From Ricinus communis (lineage: Eukaryota > Streptophyta > Magnoliopsida > Malpighiales > Euphorbiaceae): a DNA stretch of 64,000 nucleotides. Location of the stretch: positions 31,792,342-31,856,341 of the forward strand of contig NC_063256.1 of the NCBI RefSeq assembly GCF_019578655.1. Reading direction: 5' to 3'. Under the pieces are notes generated by a model that saw nothing but the letters and a program-made list of their open reading frames with translations, was not told the DNA's origin and ran no database searches. The position numbers and the translations under genes were made by a program. Position 1 is the first letter of the stretch, and the number at the start of each line of letters is the position of its first letter. This document shows, piece after piece, positions 36,488 through 48,099 of the stretch.

Positions 36488-36902
36488 CTAATGCAACGAA
36501 TTATTAGTTTTTTGTAAAAATTCAAGTTAATGAAAGAAATAATCTACCGAATCAACATCATAATGATTATACTTCGACTAACCAAAACTTGTATAAATTA
36601 ATAAACCGATATATATCAATCCAATTTATCATGAACCAGCAATTGCAATTTAAATCTAAACATTATTCATGCTTTGTATGCTGTAGGCACATTTTATTTC
36701 CACCAAAACCCCACACTTATCAATTTCATAACCAACTACACCACAAACACAACAACTAATGTAGATTAACCTAACCAAGGTCATATAGTTACAATATAGA
36801 GCCACCAAAATATCCTAGCATGTCCTAACAAAAGTATATGTCTAAAATAGAAGTGAAATCATAATAAAAAAAAAATATAATGCAACAAATGAAGGGACTT
36901 AC
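36488..36902 (-). other. Predicted intron in the 5' UTR of ORF3 (element C)
   Basis: On -: donor CTCAG|GTAAGT at 36902, acceptor GCATTAG|GTGATATG ending at 36488, with ORF3 ATG five bases on. Length 415 nt. Element E has donor GTAAGC and acceptor TTTTTCAG at matching places. Splicing is inferred from sites only. Confidence 0.5.
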
Positions 36903-36989
36903 CTGAGTTCGCTTAGGAAAGTGAGAAGGGTGAGATAGGAGTATAAGAACAACACCTTTGAGCTAAGAAAAACAAAAGGGAAGCAAAAT

Positions 36990-37300
36990 TTTCGGAGGCC
37001 TTCACTTCTTATAGGCACGCAGTTTCAGACGGGTGAGGTAAGGCCGTCTTGATCAAGCACTGGGACTCGACCCGTCTTGATCCTTTAACCTTCTTTGGAT
37101 GCTCCTTGGCACGGGCATTGGCGGCGTGCTTCCCAAAGACGGCTAGGGGTTGTGTCCCGTCCTGCCTTCGGAAGCCGTCACAATTACTCTTTATCCTTCA
37201 ACACGGTCTTGACTCTGGCCGTGCTCATCAGCACGGCCTAGTGATGCAGCCCGTGATGGCCACGAAAACCGTGGTGAAACGGAGTTTTTCTGGGCTTGCC
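36990..37300 (-). promoter_or_regulatory. U3-like internal promoter module before ORF3 (element C)
   Basis: On - from 37285 to 37025 there is a cluster of CACGG/CCGTG inverted repeats. One string, GACTCTGGCCGTGCTCA (on + at about 37211), is identical in LTR2 of D. CACGGTTTTCGT near the start is also shared with LTR2 in element orientation. A TATA box (CCTATAAG on -, about 37014-37006) follows, about 100 nt before the predicted donor. This repeats the LTR order of GC island then TATA. Promoter activity is inferred. Confidence 0.5.
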
Positions 37301-37618
37301 TTTTGCCGACTCGAGTCGCCTTGCCCCCATACCTATAATTAACACATATGCATGTAATTAGATCATTAAACAAGTAGATATGGTCAAATGGAAGAGTTTG
37401 TCCTCTTCGATTCTATAAGTCCGAAAAATTAAAATTAACCTAATTATTTTTAAGCAACTATAATAAAGTCAAATGAAAATAATGAAATAATCATAACTAA
37501 TTAAAAACATGAAAGTATAATCCAAGTCGGATATGCGAAGTGCTTAGTTGCGAGTCTTAAGCGTGACTCATTCGGATCACCCTTCTGTGCATACAAAGCC
37601 AAGTCAACTCGTTGCTCA

Positions 37619-37997
37619 CTATCCAACGAGTTGCTGATGATATCGCTTTAGCCGATGGCCGTTCACTTTGAAGTTCCCTTCTCCGGATGATGCAACTCTA
37701 CCACTCCATATGGAAAGACTTGTCCGATCCGAAATGGTCCGGACCAGCGAGTCGTAGCTTTCAGAAAGCAGGCGAGAGTTGTAAAGCAACACTCGATCCC
37801 CGACCTGAAATTCCTTAGGCTCACGAATCCTTTGATCATGCCATTTCTTAGTTCTTGCTTTGTAAGTTGAGGAGTTTTCGTATGCCTGCTGGCGCCACTC
37901 ATCTAGCTCACTCAGCTGCCATTGTCGCTCCTTACCTGCATAATCAATATCAAAGTTACAAGTTCTAAGGGCCCAAAGTGCCCTATGCTCTAACTCA
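37619..37997 (-). pseudogene. Integrase C-terminal part of element C, truncated
   Basis: On - it begins within the integrase core tail ([16 protein letters not shown]), continues through the helical linker (RQWQLSELDEWRQQAYENSS) and the gypsy-type C-terminal domain (GDRVLLYNSR; RWSGPF and VELHHPEKG in another frame). A frameshift lies near 37745-37760. The catalytic core is absent because the element is cut at 37997, where it joins element A gag. Element E carries the close homologue at 57640-58000. Confidence 0.8.
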
Positions 37998-38019
37998 TCA
38001 ATTATCTGAGGGGCGTAAT
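37996..38019. repeat. Right copy of 24-bp direct repeat flanking the composite insertion
   Basis: Exact copy of 25743-25766. The first two bases (CA) are also what integrase should read here, so the true duplication is 22-24 bp. A gag then continues as ATCCAAGAAGAGCTCC. Confidence 0.9.
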
Positions 38020-39924
38020 CCAAGAAGAGCTCCAACAACTCTTGACTGTGATGGTTGTAAACTAAGCTCCTCCAATAACACCAATTGCCCCTGCAATACC
38101 TAATCCTCCTATCGTTATTAATCCCACTATTGATGTTGCCTACTACTGCCACTGCCACTGCTACTGCTGTTGCTACCAATGACCCTACTAGGAGAGGGGT
38201 GCCTAAAAAACTTTTGGGACTTTAATGAGTTTATACTGGACCAAGTCAAGAAAGAAACTGCTCTTGCTGCTAATGAAGTTTTGAGTGGCTTAAGTGCAAG
38301 GTTGGATAAGATGCAAAGGATACTGGAAGTCAAGGGTTTGGACTCGACTTATGATTTTCATGAGCTAGTCCTAATCGGGGAAGATAAGTTACCTTCAAAG
38401 TTCAAGATGCCTGAGACGAACAAGTGCAATGGAATTTAGATTCGAAGGTCCATTTGAAATAATATGCTGCTATCATAGAAACTACTCAACTAAGTAAATC
38501 CCAAATTGTGAAGTTGTTTGTATTGTTCTTAGAAGGACCTGCTGTAAATTGGTACCATAGTTTAGAAAGATATGCTAAAGCTGAGTGGCGAGATTTGTCT
38601 AATTTCTTTGTAAAGCAATATAATTATAATACATAACTTGAGGTGAGGTTTATTTGGAATCCACTAAGTAGAAACCGAACGAGTCATTCTCTGACTTTCT
38701 AACTAAATAGAGGAATAAAGTTGGATTGATAAAGAACAAGCCTTCTAAAAGGGACCAAGTTTATATGGTAGTCTGAAATGTCCTTCTGTCTTGGGTTGAG
38801 AGGCTTTAGATGATGAACCTTAAAACATTCATGGACTTGTATGACGATGGGCTGCAAGTCAAGAAAATTGAGAATGACTAGCAAAAGAATGTATGAACTG
38901 GTGGAAGAAGGAATTATCAGGCTGGAAGGAGCAGAACTGTCAATGTGAATGTTGTCCAATAACCGAGGAGATTCTCTAACTTCAAGCAACCTCTCCCTAA
39001 GAATTTTTAGAGGCTAGTGCAAAATGGCTTGCTGCAACCAATTACCCCTAAGAACCCACCCAACCTTAACGCACTGCGATACATACCAAACGCCTACTAC
39101 AAGTACTATTAAGTCTCGGGCCACCATATTGACACATGTATCCTCCTCAAATATGAAATCCAAAACCTAATCAACGCTGGAAAACTAGCCGACCCTGATC
39201 AACGCAATACCAAAAGAAACTCCCTACCAAACTATAACAATACACTACCCTTGAACCGGGTTTCCATGATTAACCCTAATTTTAGTTAGGAAGAAGTCAT
39301 GAATTCCTTCCAAGATGTACCTAAATCAGAAACTAAACCTGAACTAGAACAAATACTACACTTGAATCAAAATTTAAACTCGAGCCAGTACATATACCTT
39401 ATAAATATCCGCAAAGAATCTTCATTGAGTCGGGGGCACCATTATCTGTAGTGTTCTAACACTAGTAAGAAGTAGAAAGCTGATGCCTTTGACATCGAGG
39501 CATGGTCTAGCACCTCTTAATGATCAGTCCTACGAGTTTCATCAGATCTTTGGGCATGCAATTGATCAGTGCAAAGACTTGATAGACATGGAAGATGGCA
39601 AGTAGGGTAGCACTCTCAGAATATTGTAATTAATGAATGTGAGAATTTACTAAGGCAGCCATCTATGAAGTTCGATTACAAGGTCTTCTATTCTAAGCCT
39701 CTTTCGACTGACATTCGAATTGAGGATACTGTATCGAGTGGATAGGGTTCGGATAGCGATGAGCAGCCAATTAGTGACTTTTGCATCATGGAAGTATGGA
39801 AGCAATGGAAAAAGAAGTTGGTCATGACCATTGACATCGGGTATAATTCTAGGGATGAGTGTAAGCTTTAAGACGGTACTGCCAAAGATATATGGGGGAT
39901 AGTGACTCTAAGAAAGAGATCGGG
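37998..39924 (+). pseudogene. Element A gag (continued), degenerate
   Basis: It aligns with element B gag at 48300-50250. Recognisable pieces include NFWDFNEF-type, LSARLDKMQRILEVKGLDST and KLPSKFKMPET (38260-38420). After that come a retrotransposon-gag-like helix region and a Pro/Asn-rich tail around 39000-39400. Many stops and frameshifts make it non-functional. It is interrupted at 39925 by solo LTR F and continues at 41394. Confidence 0.65.
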
Positions 39925-41393
39925 TGATGTGAGTAAAATACACACATCTAAATGGGGTTTTTAAGATCGATTTTATGGATATTTGGATGTAAATTGGTAC
40001 CAACACTCACCCTATGCGTATGTTTGTGTGCATTAGGTCCAAAAGAAGTCAAAGAATGAAAAAGGGAAGAATTGGAGCATAATTGGACGTCAAAGCTGCC
40101 GAAGCGAGCTAAGTACGAGCATGAGGAAGCTGAACATGGCCGTGTTGGTTTCAACATTGGCCGTGTTCTCAACACGGTCACAAACACAGGCCGTGTTACG
40201 AACACGGGAACTAACACAGCCGTGTGGCATCAAAGAAGAAGTAGGTCTTATGGAGCATGGCCACAGAGAGTAACACGGCCAGGAACACCAGCCCGTGTCC
40301 TTAACACGGCCATGGACACGGCCGTGTTGAAGGCGACAGGGGGTATTATTTAAAAGAACGAAGAGAGGAAAAAAAGAGGAGGCGGCTAGGGTTAGAACGT
40401 CCCAAACCCTAATTTTTCTCTCCCTAAGGGTTTTCTGAGCTGAAACCAAGGGAAAATGAGACTTGGATCAAGGTTTCAATCAGATTTCCTTGAAGGATCG
40501 AAGATTGGGCGAGGTTCGTTGATTGATTTTCAAATCGAGCAAGAGGAACAAGAATCGATTCAATTGGAGCAAAAGGATTTGGGGCTGTTTACTCTCATCT
40601 AAGGGTGTAATCGGGTTTTATCTACCTTTGCTTATTGTTGTAATTGAATTCTTGTATACTTTGAGAATGAACATGATTAGCTAGATTGATTAAATCCATT
40701 GGGATTTCTTTACTATGTTGGCTTGATATTATATTGTTGGATTGTTTGGGTTAATTTTGTATTCTTCTTGTTTTCAGTATTAATAAGATAATGCATTATT
40801 CATGAGACGTTGTGAATTGTGTGTTTAGATTTCTTTGTGTGATTGAGAAGTCCATTTGGCAATTGGAATTTTGAATAGCAAGGCGGTTAATAATCGCTTA
40901 GAGATAAGGATAATTAACTAGCCTGATTAAGAATTAACAAAGCTTAATAGAGGCGGATTAAAGCTTAATGCTAATTTAAGAATCAAACGTTAGGAAGAGA
41001 TTCCAACTTTAGGTTATTAGGTTTAGGAATTCGGTTATCTCGAGAGAAACCGAATTGATTAAGAATAAATCCACGGGTAGCATAATTAGACTCACCGATC
41101 CTTTATCTTTTGTTTGATTGACAACTAGTTTAGATTCCCTTTGGGTTTGTCTTCTTGTCTTGATTATTTTGTTTATCAATCACTCTTGCATCTCCCTTAG
41201 GACTTAGCTTGTAGCTATTAGTTAGTTTAGAAATTATTTATCGCTAATTTTAGGTTAATATAACAAAGAAAAAAGGAGTAACTTTAGGCTTTCACTTTCC
41301 CGAGGAATACGACCTTGATACTCGCCATTAGTGCTAGACTGCATCGATAGGTACACTGCCTTAGATTATAGCTAACACATTTAGCACACATCA
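39925..41393 (+). repeat. Solo LTR F (Athila-like family) inside element A
   Basis: Ends TGATGTG and CACATCA are perfect 7-bp inverted repeats, length 1469 bp. The right half (from about 40665) is nearly identical to D LTR1 from about 26515. The left half is unrelated apart from a GC island of GGCCGTG/CACGGCC repeats at about 40130-40330, followed by a TATA-like TATTTAAAAG. Flanks TCGGG and CTGGG are not a convincing target duplication. The two long overlapping frames across the island (40072-40353 and its opposite strand) reflect palindromic composition. Confidence 0.8.
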
Positions 41394-41399
41394 CTGGGT

Positions 41400-41975
41400 T
41401 AGAAGCTAAGAGCAATGACAAGGGGCTGTAGGATATGAAACAGGTAAAGAAGGGTTCAAGAGAAGAGGGTTCGAAGGATAATGAGTTATTGGAAGAGTTG
41501 AAGAGGAATAAGAAGACTAATGATGCACTCACTAGATCATAGAAAGATTCTAATTCAAGTCTTGTCCAGCATCACTATAATTACATCAACAACCCGTGAG
41601 GAAATGATCAAAAGCATGATAGACAAGATCATCAGGATGATCATTTTCTTATATGAAGACTTGCCACTAGAGGAAAGAGACCACAACAAGGCTCTATACA
41701 TCTCGACTGAAGTGAAGGGGAAAATGACTCCTTGTGTGATGGTGGATGATGGGTCAACCATTAATGTCTATCTTTCTCACATTCTTCCTAAATTAGGAAT
41801 GAGTGCGGAGGATTTGAAGCCTTCAAATATGGTCATAAGATCCTATGATGAGACGAAGAGAGATGTGAAAGAAACATTCTTAGTCTTAGTGAAAATGGAC
41901 ATCCTAGTAACTTATACACTATTATTGGGTCCATGGTTCCATGCTCTGGGAGGAATGCCCCCTATTATGCACTAA
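41400..41975 (+). pseudogene. Element A aspartic protease region
   Basis: A frame from 41520 shows ALYISTEVKGKMTPCVMVDD, then GSTIN and later LPKLGMSAEDL and YTLLLGPWFH. This is the retropepsin domain of Tat-like gypsy elements, with the active-site loop reading DDGS. Upstream is an acidic spacer. The frame stops at 41975, so it cannot run on into RT. Confidence 0.7.
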
Positions 41976-42699
41976 AAGTCAAATTCTCTCATAGAGGAGA
42001 GATAGTCACGATCAATCCTAAGGGTGGCAAGGTTGTTTCGGTCAACTAAGAGGTTGCCAAAGAACTTGATGCCCCGATTGGGTTCGAGTAGCTGTGCTTT
42101 ATGTGGATTACATAGATCCTAAAGTGGTTAGTATGTTTAGGAAGATGGATTTCATGCTTAGAATGAGGCTAGGAAAGAATTAACAAGGAATTGCAGAGTT
42201 GCCAAACTTCAAGGGTATAAGACTAGACATAGCCTGGGATATAAGAAAAATGAAGATGAGAGCAAGTCAAAGGGTAAGACTCTGAAGGACGTCTTTGTCG
42301 AGGAATACAAACCTTATTGAGATTAGCTTGAGCTAATCACTATAATTAGAACTGAGGTGGTTGATTTTGAGATTTTCAAGAGCCTAATCATCGATCAGAT
42401 TGGAACCCGTAGAGCTTAGCTGTATTAGTTAAAAAGAATATTGTTGATGTTTTTTATGAAGAAACTAATTTAATAATGTCTGAACTTTATGAGGACGGTG
42501 TCATTTTTGCTTCTAAGATCAATGATATAAACTTTGATTTTGCTTATTTCTATAAAGTTTTGCTTATTTCTATGATGCTCTTTGTAATGGTAGTGTGCAA
42601 TTCAGTAACTTTAACATGTGCATATTTGACATTAATTCTATACAAATTTATTTGCTTAGTCATACAATGATATGTCAAGGCTAGATTGAAGAACAGTAG

Positions 42700-43320
42700 A
42701 GCACCATATCTTGACCTACCCAAACATCAAGCTTATCAAGTAGAAGATAGGAAGGTTGAGGCTAGAGTGGGCAAAAAAGATCAGAGAAGAGGTCGCCAAG
42801 CAAGTAAAAGCCAACTTCCTTAATGTAGTTGACTATCCTGAGTGGTTGGCGAACATTATATCGATCTTGAAGAAGAACGGAAAAGTTAGAATGTGTGTGG
42901 ACTATAGGGACTTGAATAAAGGTTGCCCGAAGGATGATTTTCTGTACCTCACATTGATGTGATAGTCGACAGTACGACTTTAAGCGTGATGTATTCCTTT
43001 ATAGATTGGTTTTCATGGTACAACCAAATTATGATGGTAGTTGTAGACAAGTTGAAGATAACATTCATCACAGAACGAGGGACATATTGTTACAAGATTA
43101 TGCCATTTGGGTTGAAGAATGTTGGAGTAACTTATCAAAGAGCAGCCACTACCTTGTTTCATGATATGATGCATAAAGAAGTCGAGGTGTATGAATATGA
43201 CATGATGGTTAAGTCAAAAACAAGGGAAGGGCATTTTCATGCTTTAGATAGGTTTCTTGGACGAGTGGAATGGTATAATTTGAGGCTGAGCTAAGAAAAA
43301 TGTGTTTGAAGTGACATCAT
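42700..43320 (+). pseudogene. Element A reverse transcriptase, catalytic motif lost
   Basis: Gypsy RT motifs are present: MCVDYRDLNKGCPKDDF (about 42890-42940, ends in a stop), then YSFIDWFSWYNQIMM, TFITERGTYCYKIMPFGLKN, and EVYEYDMMVKS at about 43187-43212. The usual YVDD box is YEYD here, which removes one of the two essential aspartates. With the stops, this RT is dead. Confidence 0.8.
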
Positions 43321-43399
43321 GGAAGCTACTAGGGCACATTGTAATAGAGAATGATACACACAAGGTTAAGCGATTCAAGAGATGTTAGCACTGAAGATA

Positions 43400-44480
43400 G
43401 AGAAGGATGTCAGAAGGTTTCTATGATGCCTATAGTATATTAGTCGGTTCATCTCTAAGCTTATAATGGTTTGTGATTCTATTTCTAAACTTTTGAGGAA
43501 ACACTAACCCATTGAATAGGATGACAGTGTTAGAAAGCCTTCGACATAATTAAAAAGTATCTGATGAAGCTGCCTGTATTAAAGTCACCGATGGATGAAA
43601 AGCTATTGATTATCTACTTAGCTCTGGAAGAGAAAATGATAAGAGCAATGATAGCATGATGTGGGCCCAATGACGTAGACCATGCAATCTATTATTTCAG
43701 CAAGAAATTGCTATCTTATGAGTCAAAGTATAATCTCGTATAGAAGACTTGTTTGGCTATAATATGGGCTACGAGGAACTTGAAACACTACTTCCAGTCT
43801 TATAAGGTTCAAGCGATCTCAAAAATAGACCCACTGAAGTATATATTTGAAGCTCTGTCTCTCACAAGCAAGTTGGCCAAATGGCTGGTTCTCCTAATAG
43901 AGTTTAACATCGAGCATGTCATGAGGAAAGTGGTCAAGAGAATAGTAGTAGTGGAATTCCTAGCACAAAACATAATTGAGGGACACAACCCTTTTAATTT
44001 GGAGTTTCTTGATGAGAATATGGGGGCAATCGAGATTCAAGAATGGAGGTTGTACCTCAATGGGGCAATGATTATAAAAGGTGTAGGGTTAGGCATAGCC
44101 TTGATCACACCGGATGGTGAGGTGCTACCAATGACCAACATGTTAGACTTCAAGATTACGAATAATATGGCAGAGTATTAAATGTGTTTGTTTGGTTTGG
44201 AAGCAGCAGTGATAGAATGAGCAAAAGAATTGATGGTATATGAGGATTCCATGCTGGTAATTCAACATGCTATAAAGAATGGAAAGTGAAAGAAGAGAGG
44301 TTAAAACCATATGTCAACTACCTCAGGACTTTGGTTCATAATTTCTCCAAGTGTTCTTTTATCCACCTACCAAGAGATGAGAACCAGATGGCAGATTTGC
44401 TAGCTACACTCTCATCTCTATGGGACAACCCTGCTTAGCTCCCGATAAAACCGTTGGTAATTATCAAATCTAGAGTACCT
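43400..44480 (+). pseudogene. Element A RNase H and second (archaeal-type) RNase H
   Basis: The first RNase H tail is seen as AIIWATRNLKHYFQSYKV and FNIEHV (43755-43920). The second begins WRLYLNGAM-KGVGLGIALITPDG (44045-44125) and TNNMAEY (44160), then a stop. Two RNase H domains in tandem are typical of the Tat branch of Ty3/gypsy, which is why A is placed there. Several stops interrupt it. Confidence 0.7.
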
Positions 44481-45245
44481 TGTTACTATGGGAAATAGAT
44501 TATGAATATCCAGCTAAGCCTGGAAGAGAAGCTCTAGTTTATAATTTGCAGAAGTAAAGAATAAAGAGTATCCAAAGGAAGCAACTATAAAGGACAATTA
44601 TGTGCTATGGACACAAGCTAGGAACTACATCAGCCATGACAGAATGCTGTACAAAAGAATAGCATCAGGTGTCTAGCTCAAATGTTTGACTAAGAGAAGC
44701 ATAAGCAATGATGTAAGAAGTGCATAAAGGGGTGTGCAGGCCTCACATTAATGGCATAATGATGACTAAAAAAATCGTGCTTCAAGCCTATTGTTGGATA
44801 ATGAGAAAAAAAGGACTGTATAGCCTTGGTAAGAAAATTCCATGAGTGTTTAATGTAAAGTAACTTGAATCATCTGCCTCCAATAGAGCTTCACAATTTG
44901 AAATCTCCATTACCTTTGCAGCTTGGGGAATAGATTAACTTAAAGAAATAAAGCCTCATACGAATGGTCATAAATATATAGTCATAGAAATTAATTACTT
45001 CTCGAAGTGGGATGAAGCTGAATCACTCACTACCCAGGGGTAAAGCAAATTGCTAGGTTTATAGAAAGGAACCTCATTTGCAAATATGGGATTTTGAATC
45101 ACGTTTTGACGGATAATAGGGTATTTTATGGGTGAGATAACATATCTACTCAAGGAATACAAGATTGAAGATCATAATTCCTCTCTATACAAGCCTAAAG
45201 CGAATGGTGTAGTTGAAGTGACTAATAAGAATTTGAAGAAGATAT
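44480..45245 (+). pseudogene. Element A integrase remnant
   Basis: Degenerate integrase: zinc-finger and core fragments are recognisable (NHLPPIELHNL near 44870; ARFIERNLICKYGI near 45050; YKPKANGVVEVTNKNLKKIL at 45190-45250 around the catalytic Glu). Stops and frameshifts are frequent. The frame runs directly into the 3' LTR at 45246. Confidence 0.65.
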
Positions 45246-45588
45246 TGTAAGCACCCATTTTCCAAATCTAGATATCGAGAGAATTATGAGAAACCCAATG
45301 ATGAAAGTCATTGTTCCTCTTGAGTCTCATAAAATCTACACAGTGACAATTGGCCCAAAACTCAGATTTTCACATTGTTTTTAGGTGATTTTTGATTTTA
45401 AATGTCGGTAATTGCTAAAATGTGCTTTCTAGATGGTTCTTATAGATAATTATCTAACTTTTAATTATTGTTTATAATTAAATATATCCTTATTAATAAT
45501 TATCCCGAATATTTTTAAACCTATATTTATTATTTAATAAAAGAATTTTGATAAATCCCTTTAATTATCACACAATTTCCAATTCACA
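45246..45588 (+). repeat. 3' LTR of element A, truncated
   Basis: It starts TGTAAGCACCC and aligns with the 5' LTR from 22507. The match is lost at about 45588 after CCCTTTAATTATC, where inverted LTR sequence begins. Confidence 0.7.
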
Positions 45589-46638
45589 TGCACATAAAAC
45601 ATCAAACATGATTATACATAAAAAGAAATGAAATAAGTACATTAAATAGAAAATAAGTAACTTAAAAGAGCCATAACACATAAAATAATCAAAAAAATGA
45701 AATAACTAACAGGAAATAGAAACTTCACATAGCTGATCCTAAAACCAATCATGCAACCCTAAAATTAGACCTAATTATATAATCGCATGAAATATTATAA
45801 TTGTAAAATAAATCTTACATGATAACCTAATTATTTAATTTATCATATTCAAAAGCCAATGAAATTATATCATCAGATTCAAAAACCCAGCACAGATCAT
45901 ATGTTATTAGATTCAAAATGCAATATGAATAAATGCTAAAGGAACATGTTGAACTATTAAAAACCTAGATTTGTAGATATGAGACACATAGAACAATTAA
46001 CAATAAAACTTAATCATGTTTCTAAACTCATAGAGAAATTAAAGAAAAGTGAAGAAGATGTTGATGATGCTGGATTTGGGAACCCTTAGGTTGTCACCGT
46101 ATTGTGCTGATCCTCGAGTCTTTGGAGATGATGAGGAGATGGAATCAAAGATTGGATATGAATCCAGTGCTTTTAGGGTTTGATTTGGTGTTTGGTTTAT
46201 GAGAAAAGTTTTTTAGAAAGGCTACTGCCCTTCTAAAAGAGTTTCCTAAAATAGGTTCTTCCTTACTAGCTTTTCCTATCGACTACTTAAAGAAAAATGT
46301 TATGATATTTGCTAATATCGATAATAAAAATAAAATATTTTTAATTTATCAGACATTTAGTTTGAAAAATATCCAAAATAAAATTATTTTAAATTTAAAT
46401 AATTATCGATAATATCTTCAAGAAGACTCTTTTAGCGTTTTAGGTCAAAAATACACATTAAATGACATCAGAAGACAAGATAAGAGCTAATTAGGTAGAG
46501 CCCATCGCCTCTGCATAGAGCTGATCGGCTGTACGCATATCCAATTGGCTCAAGGACTGAAAAGTCTTAAAAAATCTTGTAATTTAGTCCCTAAACTTTT
46601 AAAAACTATCATTTCATCCCTCAAACTTAAGTTTTCTT
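45589..46638 (-). repeat. Inverted LTR fragment of the A/B family
   Basis: Read on -, it matches the family LTR: CATCTCCTCATCATCTCC with TCGAGGATCAGCACAATACG near 46150-46090 corresponds to 47425-47475 in B. CCAATTGGATATGCGTACAG near 46550 corresponds to the A/B 'AATCGGCT' region. It ends where B's LTR starts, so two LTRs stand head to head. Confidence 0.6.
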
Positions 46639-48080
46639 ATATATCATCCATTTTCCGGATTTAGATATCAAGAGAATTACGAAAACTCCGATGATGAAAG
46701 TTACTACCTTTCTCGAGTCTTGAGAGACTGAGGATGGGTGGATCCCATCTAGAGTTGTGTAATTGAACCAAAATTGCTTTTTTTAAATCGATTTAGACCA
46801 ATGAACAAAATAATAAAGTTTAAGTATTGAATTGGCAGTTTTCAGGAATTTAGAGACTAAATTACAAATTGTTTCTGAAGCTTTTTAATTGGCTCTGTGG
46901 TGAGTCTATTGGCTCTGTGGTGAGTCTATTAGCTCTATACAAAGTCGATTGGCTCTTATCCAATTTTCCATGTCGTTTTGAGTTGATTTTTGATTTAAAA
47001 CACTCAAGTTTGCTTTCTAGAAAAAAATTATCAATAACTATCAGGATTTAAAAAGATTTTATTTATTGATAATTATTTTAAATTTAAAAGATTTTATTTA
47101 TTGGATATAATTTAAAATTAAAAGATTTAATCAAGTGATAAGTTAATCAACCGATTTAAATTATCTACCTCTCTAGGGTTTCCTAAAAGAATTTTATTGC
47201 TATAAATAGAACATGATGTCCGAGGTCTAGGGTTAGCTACATCTACTAGTTACTAGGAACACTTATTATTTCATAGAGAGTTTAGGTAATTAAGAAAGAG
47301 GGAGGTAACTAAAGAAAGAGCTTTAAATTAGGAAACTTTCTTTTAGAAGGACAAATTTTTTTTTCTTCACCAATCAAAAACCATTTAATTAATTAGCACT
47401 AGATTCTCATCTGATCTTTGATCCCACCACCTCATCATCTCTAGAGGCTCGAAGATTAGCACAATACAGTGACAATCTGAGGGTTCTCCAAATCCAACAT
47501 TATCAACATTTTCCTCTTCTTCTTTTTTGCCTTTACTTTTCCTTTAATTTTATGGTTTTAGATAAATGATTAGGATGATTTTAACTGCTTTTTATGTTTC
47601 ATATGATTAGATTTATATTTTTTTATGGATCAACATGCTTATACCATGGTTATATATGCTGGATTGTGAAATATAATAACACGATATATGTTGGGTCTGA
47701 ATCTGATAAAAGTGCTTTCTATTGGAGTTTGAGATCTAATGATTTGAATGAGTAAGGTAGATTTATTTCCTTTTATTATGTGATTACATCTATTTTCTAG
47801 GGTAATATGTTTCAATTGAGAACTTGCCATATGAAGTACTTGTCTTTTGTTAGTTCATCCCCTTTTTATGTTTACATTATTTTTTTATTTTGGTATTATT
47901 TAATTTTTTCTTGTCTTTTATTTCATACTTTTTTTTAGTATTAGTCATATTTTATGTCTTTTGTGAATGTCATTTGGATTTTGGGCGTTGGAGGATCGAA
48001 AGACTGTGTAATATTATGTGCTTGCTAACCTTTTCTTGTCTTTGTGCAAACTATGTGCATCATGCATCATACTAACACCT
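46639..48080 (+). repeat. 5' LTR of element B
   Basis: It is similar to the A LTRs from CATCCATTTTCCGGATTTAG. It contains a repeated GGCTCTGTGGTGAGTCTATT string (46890-46930) and a TATAAATAG box near 47200. The right border is unclear, because no PBS comparable to 24858 was seen. The LTR end and leader seem deleted. Confidence 0.55.
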
Positions 48081-48099
48081 TATTTCTTAGCCATATAGA

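Noticed and set aside
37619..38179. 186-codon minus-strand frame
   Set aside because: It reads across the junction between element C integrase and reversed element A gag, so only the part below 37997 is real homology.
40072..40449. Long overlapping frames on both strands
   Set aside because: Both come from the GC-rich, self-complementary island of solo LTR F. Neither shows a protein family.
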